This document shows positions 27,287 to 32,895 of a DNA stretch of 32,895 nt, piece by piece. Numbering within the stretch: the stretch's first letter is position 1; every line of letters begins with the position of its first letter. The notes under the pieces were generated by a model, which was not told where the DNA came from, searched no databases, and saw only the letters and a list, made by a program, of their open reading frames with translations. A program made the position numbers and the translations under genes. Origin of the DNA: Bacteroidota bacterium (GTDB lineage Bacteria; Bacteroidota; Bacteroidia; Bacteroidales; JADFUO01); NCBI GenBank assembly GCA_030622635.1, contig JAUXFX010000014.1, forward strand, positions 1-32,895. The letters are read 5' to 3'.

Positions 27287-28672
27287 TCACTTATGCACCT
27301 TCCTGATAAATTCCTCCACTTCAGGTATTCCGCCCTGATAAACAAGGTAACCGTTATAAGGTTCCCTGTCGGTAATTTCATCATTAATTGGGGTTAACAT
27401 CATCTTTTTTACTTCCTTAGGGTTGTCGGTTTGACCCAGCACCCAGCCCAATTTGATAAATGCAACTTCGGGCAGCATGTTTCCGGCAGGTATTATTCCT
27501 TTAGCCATCATATCCCTTCCTGTGTCATAAACAAACATGTGTACATATCCCCAGATTGTTTGTAAAGTCATGAACATGTGAACACCTTTTGCATGAGCCC
27601 GTTCAATGGCCGGATATAATTCTTTGTTTACATGACCAAGTCCTGTTCCGACAATAATTATACCCTTGTATCCCGCATCAACCAAAGAATCAAGCATGTC
27701 GGGTTTCATGCCGGGATAATAATACAACATAGTTACTTTATCACTAAAATATGGCAGAATTTTAACATTCCTGTCTTTACGACGATGATGATAATTGGTT
27801 TTTATCGGAGTAATTTCTTTTCTGCTGACCATTGCAATAGGAATATCGCCAATAGTTCTAAAAGTTGAACGGTAAGAAGAATGCATTTTCCTCACTCTTG
27901 TGCCTTTATGCAACAAACCATATTCATCTGATGTAGGACCGAACATACAAACCATAACTTCTGCAATATCAGAATGACCTGCTGCGTGCATGGCATGCAT
28001 AAGATTTAATGCAGCATCAGAGCTTGGGCGGTCGGATGAACGTTGTGAACCTACCAAAACAATTGGTACAGGAGAATTTTGCACCATAAATGTAAGTACT
28101 GCTCCTGTGTGATGTAAGGTATCTGTTCCATGTCCTATTACAATACCTTCAATTCCATTTTCAATTTCTTTTCCTATAGCTTTTGCCAAAGAAATGTATT
28201 GTTTAGGTCCCATGTTTTCACTAAAAACAGCGAAAACTTTTTCTGTTTCAAGGTTACAAATATCTGCCAGCTCCGGAACAGCTCCGTATAATTCACCAGG
28301 CGAGAATGCAGGAATAACAGCCCCTGTCCTGTAATCCAAACGGGAAGCAATTGTTCCGCCCGTACCGAATAATTTAACTTTTGGCAAACCTTTTGTAAAC
28401 GGAAATTCTTTTTCCGGAATTTTGTAACTGGCTTTTTTATAGCCGGTTTCTTTCATTGTTTTTATTGTTGCAATATCAATTCCGACATTGTAACCGGTAG
28501 GAATTTTCATCACAATATGTTTGTCATCATCATTTTCAGCGCGTGGAAGAATTGTTCCGTTAAAAGTTCCACGTGTGGTTTCAATAGTTGCCTGCCCCCA
28601 AACCCTGGTATTATATTTTTTTAAAGTTTTAAGTGCAGCTCCTTTATATCCCTGAAAAAAATCTTCGCTCAT
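27287..28672 (-). CDS. gatD: Archaeal-type Glu-tRNA(Gln) amidotransferase subunit D
   Basis: N-terminal GatD domain (VWGQATIETTRGTFNGTILPRAENDDDKHIVMKIPTGYNVGIDI) plus asparaginase-like core (KVKLFGTGGTIASRLDYRTGAVIPAFSPGEL, GIVIGHGTDTLHHTGAVLTFM, VLVGSQRSSDRPSSDAALNL). Confidence 0.93.
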   Translation of the reverse strand: MSEDFFQGYKGAALKTLKKYNTRVWGQATIETTRGTFNGTILPRAENDDDKHIVMKIPTGYNVGIDIATIKTMKETGYKKASYKIPEKEFPFTKGLPKVKLFGTGGTIASRLDYRTGAVIPAFSPGELYGAVPELADICNLETEKVFAVFSENMGPKQYISLAKAIGKEIENGIEGIVIGHGTDTLHHTGAVLTFMVQNSPVPIVLVGSQRSSDRPSSDAALNLMHAMHAAGHSDIAEVMVCMFGPTSDEYGLLHKGTRVRKMHSSYRSTFRTIGDIPIAMVSRKEITPIKTNYHHRRKDRNVKILPYFSDKVTMLYYYPGMKPDMLDSLVDAGYKGIIIVGTGLGHVNKELYPAIERAHAKGVHMFMTLQTIWGYVHMFVYDTGRDMMAKGIIPAGNMLPEVAFIKLGWVLGQTDNPKEVKKMMLTPINDEITDREPYNGYLVYQGGIPEVEEFIRKVHK

Positions 28673-28703
28673 TATGGTATTATTTTAATGTATATAATAT
28701 GTT

Positions 28704-28738
28704 GGTTATATGTTATTTGTTATATGTTATTAGTTATA
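28704..28738. repeat. Heptamer tandem repeat GTTATAT (5 units)
   Basis: GTTATAT GTTATTT GTTATAT GTTATTA GTTATAT. Confidence 0.8.
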
Positions 28739-28899
28739 TACTATTATCCTGTAAAACTTTGCTAAAAAAACAAAGTTATTTAGCAAATCCACAATTAGTA
28801 AGCGATTGCTGAATAATATGTAACTTGCCATTTATGGCGCTATGTTATGAGTTATATGGTGTTGACCAGGCTTGAATCATTAATGAGTCCAGTTTAAAA

Positions 28900-28979
28900 A
28901 GCCATCGGATGACTAATCTTCAAAAAATAGTCAGAAAAAGAAACTGTGTATCGATTTATTAAAAAGTCATCCGATGGCT
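28900..28979. repeat. Perfect 15-bp inverted repeat with 50-nt loop between gatE and gatD
   Basis: AGCCATCGGATGACT (28900-28914) and AGTCATCCGATGGCT (28965-28979); weaker outer arms TTGAATCATTAATGAG / CTCATTAATTCAA. Confidence 0.85.
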
Positions 28980-29033
28980 ATCATTATAAATATTTGCTTT
29001 TTAGTCCAATCTCATTAATTCAACACAATTAAC

Positions 29034-29054
29034 ATATAACCTATAACATTTAAC
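29034..29054. repeat. Inverted heptamers ATATAAC CTATAAC ATTTAAC
   Basis: Reverse-complement orientation of the 28704-28738 array. Confidence 0.7.
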
Positions 29055-29057
29055 TAC

Positions 29058-31073
29058 TTACTTCGTATTTTCAATTTTTTTGGATAATTTCTTTAAGTCA
29101 ATATTACCGATTGCAATTTCATTTAATTCACCCATTATCCAGTTTGTTTCATTTTTCTTATTATCAGCATATTTTATTTCATCAAACTTTTCTTTTAAAA
29201 ATGGAATATGAGAAAAAATACTTTCTATTGATACTTTTTTGAAATTTATGCTTGAAAGAACAGAATCAAAATCCATTTTCGGGTTTTCATAAACAACAGG
29301 AAGCATTTTTTCTGCAAGTTTAAGATTTAGCTTGTTTTTCAGAAGATATCTAAACATAGCATAAATTATTTTATAATTAAACTCCTCTGCAGGTAAATAA
29401 TGCCCTTCAACAAACTTTAATTTATGTCCGAAAAACGTTCCTGTAAATTTTGGATTTATATTAAGTTCGTTGACAATTCTTTCAATTAGCAAGAAAAGAT
29501 TCTTTTTAAAAATATAGGTGTAAGTATCTTCAGGCACATTCCATTTTTTTAATTGAAAATACCTGTCAATAACTTCTGTTGGAAGATTCTTTTTTAAATT
29601 TTCAATATGTTCGTTTTCAAGAGGTATTGGCGGTGAATCGGTGTCAGGGTACATACGGTCAGCACCCGGCAGTACTCTTTCAAAAATTGTTGTACCATCT
29701 TCAAATGATTTCCGTGTTTCGTTAGGTACGCATTCAAAAGCCATTTGGCATCTTTCCTCAATAGTTTCAAGGGCAGTTTCCATATCTTCTTCCGGACCCC
29801 AAAAAATTATCTGTGCATCATCTTTACCTGAGTTTAATAAAGTTCTTATTTTTTTAAAATCATTTTCTAAAATAACCGGTTCAAAAGCTTCGGAATGTGT
29901 CATATTCGGTTTTTCAAGACAGGCAATAACTTTAAGTCTTTCGCTGATTTCATTGGCAAACATTTTCCCGGGTTGAGTAAAATGAGAAAGTATTCCCTTG
30001 AATCCCGGAAAATTAACAGCAATAATTTTATACCGTTGTTTCCGGGCATTTTTGAGAGGCTCATAAGTAAATCTAAAAGAATTAAAAGATTGTGAATTCA
30101 GATGTTCGTAATTGATTTTCCAGTTTGCAGTATCAGCAATTCTTTTCTTTAAAATTTCTCTGATTTTCAACAATGCCCACTGCCTGAAACACTCGTTATG
30201 TGTAAGTTCGGGAATCCATTTAGTGTGTGCAACTCCTTTTATTTCAACACGCGTTCCACCTCTGCAACTAACATTTACATCTTCCCTTCCTGCGCCGATA
30301 CCTGTTCTAACTTTATCTGTGCTTCTGTTCAAAAAACGTATATAATCGCATGTTTCTCTGACTTCTTCGGGATTCACACAATCGGGATAAGTAACGGTTT
30401 CAATCAAAGGCATGCCAAGACGATCGGTTTTAAAAGTACGAACATGACCAATATCTGAAATTTCGCGGCATGCATCTTCTTCTAAACTCAATTGAATAAG
30501 CCGTATTTTTTTGTTTTTCAACGAAATTTCGCCTTCAACACCAATAATAGTAGTACGCTGGAAGCCGGTAGGAATGCTTCCGTCAAGATATTGTTTTCGG
30601 GTAATATGAATCTCTCCTACAATATTTAATTTTGAAAGCAAAGAAATTTCAATAGCAATGTCAAGTGCTTCTTTATTAACAGGAAAAGGTGGAGTATCAT
30701 CAACCTCATAAGTACATGTGGTTTCATTTTTCAAGCGGTAAATTATTTCTTTTTTGGTTTTAAATTCCATCAATGCAGTACCGTCATATTCTCCTAATTC
30801 GCTGAGTGTAGGACGCATGTGTCTGACAACTTCCGCATCATAATCCTCGCTTTTATTGTAAACTCCAGCAGGGCAATGGCAAAAAAGCTTCTCCTTTGTT
30901 AATAATTGTTGATGAACTTCCAATCCCGACTTGAAACCGATTCTATTATAAGTTTCCTGTGTGGCTTCCTTACGCGAAACATAACCAACTGCTTTTTTGG
31001 TTTTTTCATAATTTTGCTTCGGGCTAAACTTATTTAAATTTTTAGAGTTACTACTATTCTTTTGATTTGCCAT
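29058..31073 (-). CDS. gatE: Archaeal-type Glu-tRNA(Gln) amidotransferase subunit E, with GAD insertion domain
   Basis: GFKSGLEVHQQLLTKEKLFCHCPAG, TTCTYEVDDTPPFPVNKEALDIAIEISLL, EIHITRKQYLDGSIPTGFQRTTII, IRLIQLSLEEDACREI, GAGREDVNVSCRGGTRVEIKG; central GFKGILSHFTQPGKMFANEISERLKV...QIIFWG (GAD-like). Confidence 0.94.
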   Translation of the reverse strand: MANQKNSSNSKNLNKFSPKQNYEKTKKAVGYVSRKEATQETYNRIGFKSGLEVHQQLLTKEKLFCHCPAGVYNKSEDYDAEVVRHMRPTLSELGEYDGTALMEFKTKKEIIYRLKNETTCTYEVDDTPPFPVNKEALDIAIEISLLSKLNIVGEIHITRKQYLDGSIPTGFQRTTIIGVEGEISLKNKKIRLIQLSLEEDACREISDIGHVRTFKTDRLGMPLIETVTYPDCVNPEEVRETCDYIRFLNRSTDKVRTGIGAGREDVNVSCRGGTRVEIKGVAHTKWIPELTHNECFRQWALLKIREILKKRIADTANWKINYEHLNSQSFNSFRFTYEPLKNARKQRYKIIAVNFPGFKGILSHFTQPGKMFANEISERLKVIACLEKPNMTHSEAFEPVILENDFKKIRTLLNSGKDDAQIIFWGPEEDMETALETIEERCQMAFECVPNETRKSFEDGTTIFERVLPGADRMYPDTDSPPIPLENEHIENLKKNLPTEVIDRYFQLKKWNVPEDTYTYIFKKNLFLLIERIVNELNINPKFTGTFFGHKLKFVEGHYLPAEEFNYKIIYAMFRYLLKNKLNLKLAEKMLPVVYENPKMDFDSVLSSINFKKVSIESIFSHIPFLKEKFDEIKYADNKKNETNWIMGELNEIAIGNIDLKKLSKKIENTK

Positions 31074-31169
31074 ATTAAAATTGTATCAAAATTTTATTAA
31101 AAAAATAAAAGCCCAAAAGTAAGGATAAAATGAATAACCAAGACGGAAAAAGGATGAATATGCTAAATA

Positions 31170-31375
31170 TTATTTAAACTCAAATAACGGTTTGAGTTTA
31201 GCAAGTATTTCCGAAGAGATATCAGTATGGTTACTAAGTATTTCATTTAGGGAAAATGAAGGCAATTTTATTTTCGATTCCAACTCAATAAATTCACGGA
31301 AAGACAATTCGTTCAAATTATAAGACACAAGCCTGCGGCTCAAGTCTGATTCTCCTTTATAAATTTCAAGAATTG
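31170..31375 (-). pseudogene. Remnant of a DUF4143-type AAA ATPase
   Basis: Minus-strand FTILEIYKGESDLSRRLVSYNLNELSFREFIELESKIKLPSFSLNEILSNHTDISSEILAKLKPLFEFK* then YLAYSSFF; no complete ATPase gene around it. Confidence 0.7.
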
Positions 31376-31592
31376 TAAATATATGTTTACAGTTTATAAT
31401 GTTTTTTGTAAATGCAAATATACAATATTTATTTTGTTTTGGGTTATAAACCGCTAACCAGGCTAAATAATATTTTGATGTGCTGGGGGAAGCTTTTGGT
31501 CGTGCAATGCCCTTGCACGTAATTGCAAGAAGGGGGGTGTATTTTATTGCTAAATCCTTTAAGAATTGAGTAATATATCATTTGAAATATCA

Positions 31593-31638
31593 AACCACGA
31601 AGTGGTTAAACGTGAATAGCCATAGGTGAAACCTGTGG
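31593..31638. repeat. Two consecutive hairpins with GAA triloops downstream of the IS transposase
   Basis: AACCAC-GAA-GTGGTT (31593-31607) and CCATAGGT-GAA-ACCTGTGG (31620-31638). Confidence 0.75.
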
Positions 31639-31688
31639 TTAAAAAGGTGAAAACCATATCAGTAACCCCAACGGGCATACGCGTCAAC

Positions 31689-32895
31689 TTAAGCAAATAT
31701 TTTGTCCATAACTTGCTCATAGTTCAATCTTTTTCTTGAATCATACGAACAGTATCTTGCTAAGGTACAGATTGTTTTGCTAATATTTTCGTTGTAGAAA
31801 AGTAATTCATTATGTATCTCAATTAGCTTGCTTGGATGTTTTACAAAATATTTCAATACTTTCATCAAGCTCAAATATTTATTAAGATGTTTTTGAACTA
31901 ATAATCTACAATGAGAAAAAAAATAATGAGTTAAAAGCAGAATCATTATAAATCGTGCAATTAGTATTATGTGTAGTTGTACAAATGATACATTATGCAT
32001 TTTAGAAAAACCCATATTGCTTTTCCAACTTTTAAATATAATTTCAATACGCCATCGTAAGCCGTATATTTGGATAATTTCAGAGAAGATAGCTTTGTCT
32101 TTTGGGATCGTTACAATAAAAATAGTCCAGTCTTGTTGTTCTAAAAATTCTTTTGAAGGATTTTTCCCTTTGCTTTCTTTCTTGGCTTTTCTTCTTCTTT
32201 CATCAGCAACTGCTTTATTAACTGGTGCAGATACTAATCTAACAAGAGTTTTTTTTTGTTATTAAGCCTAACCATTATATCAAGGTTGCCATTCTTTTTT
32301 AGTTCTTTAGTTAGATTTAAAGGTTTTAAGGTGAATTGATCCAGAATTCTTAATTTGAATTTATACCTATAAATACAATCAGCTCCAACTTTTTTATGCC
32401 TTTCAATTTCGTTAGTATCTAAATATCCCCTGTCTCTCAATACTAAATCACCATCTTCTAATTCTAAATCTGAAGCTGCTTTTATGTCATTCTTAGTATA
32501 TGTATCAATAGAAAAGTAGATGAATTTTTCAGCCAATAGATCGTAAATTCCTTGAATACGTGCATTGGTACTCTTTGATTTTCCATTAGATACACCCGAA
32601 AAAAGTTTAAATAAACGCAATGGAAGTTTAATAATTGTACTATCTTGTACAAGTATTCTTTTGTATTTAGATTTTCTCTTCAAGTGTATTAATTCATCTT
32701 TATCAATTTTGTTTCTAATCATTATTGCTAATATCTCTTGAAAAAACGATTTACTTTGCTTGGTCATTTTCTGTTGTACTGCTTGTTTACTAACACTAAT
32801 TCCAGTTGCTTCTTCCATACGAGATGCTACGATATTATAGCTTGTTTCTCCATTAATTGATTCATAACAAAATGAATATAGAATATCCTTGGGCA
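31689..32895 (-). mobile_element. IS4-family DDE transposase, 5' end beyond the window, with a -1 frame break at an A9 run
   Basis: Upstream part DSTIIKLPLRLFKLFSG...LEDGDLVLRDRGYLD; downstream part contains Y-GL-R-WRI-E-IIFKSW-K, an exact Y(2)R(3)E(6)K signature. Frames join at CAAAAAAAAAC (T9 at 32249-32257 on plus). Confidence 0.88.

Noticed and set aside
1-32895. CRISPR array
   Set aside because: I saw no regularly spaced repeats with unique spacers; the repeats here are tandem 7- and 12-mers or palindromes.

Overview
AT-rich window from a Bacteroidota chromosome, inferred from T9SS C-terminal sorting domains, FISUMP and VCBS surface proteins, and TAnnTTTG promoters. From left to right it contains: (1) a partial aldehyde ferredoxin oxidoreductase gene (minus, runs off the left edge); (2) tRNA-Asn(GTT) and tRNA-Ala(GGC), the latter an integration hot spot, with a 99-bp perfect direct repeat of the tRNA 3' half plus an hsdR 3' end flanking a decayed 1.4-kb element (hsdR relic, ORF6N protein, integrase lacking its catalytic domain); (3) a type I restriction-modification operon, hsdM-rhuM-hsdS-albA-hsdR (minus), with tightly coupled accessory genes; (4) a likely group II intron 3'-end remnant; (5) FISUMP/PKD lipoprotein and VCBS-propeller genes; (6) housekeeping genes (mce, udk, SGNH hydrolase, tRNA-Arg, metG, LD-carboxypeptidase, four-helix-bundle protein, YraN, GH130); (7) T9SS cargo genes, one split at a G9 tract; (8) archaeal-type gatD and gatE; (9) an ATPase pseudogene and a partial IS4-family transposase split at an A9 slippery run. 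The leads I rate highest are gatD/gatE in a bacterium, the tRNA-Ala island accretion scar, the RhuM protein that appears to have lost its Fic core in frame, and the G9 and A9 frameshift loci. I did not find a clearly new multi-gene system. All family calls come from reading the translated sequence, with no database search.
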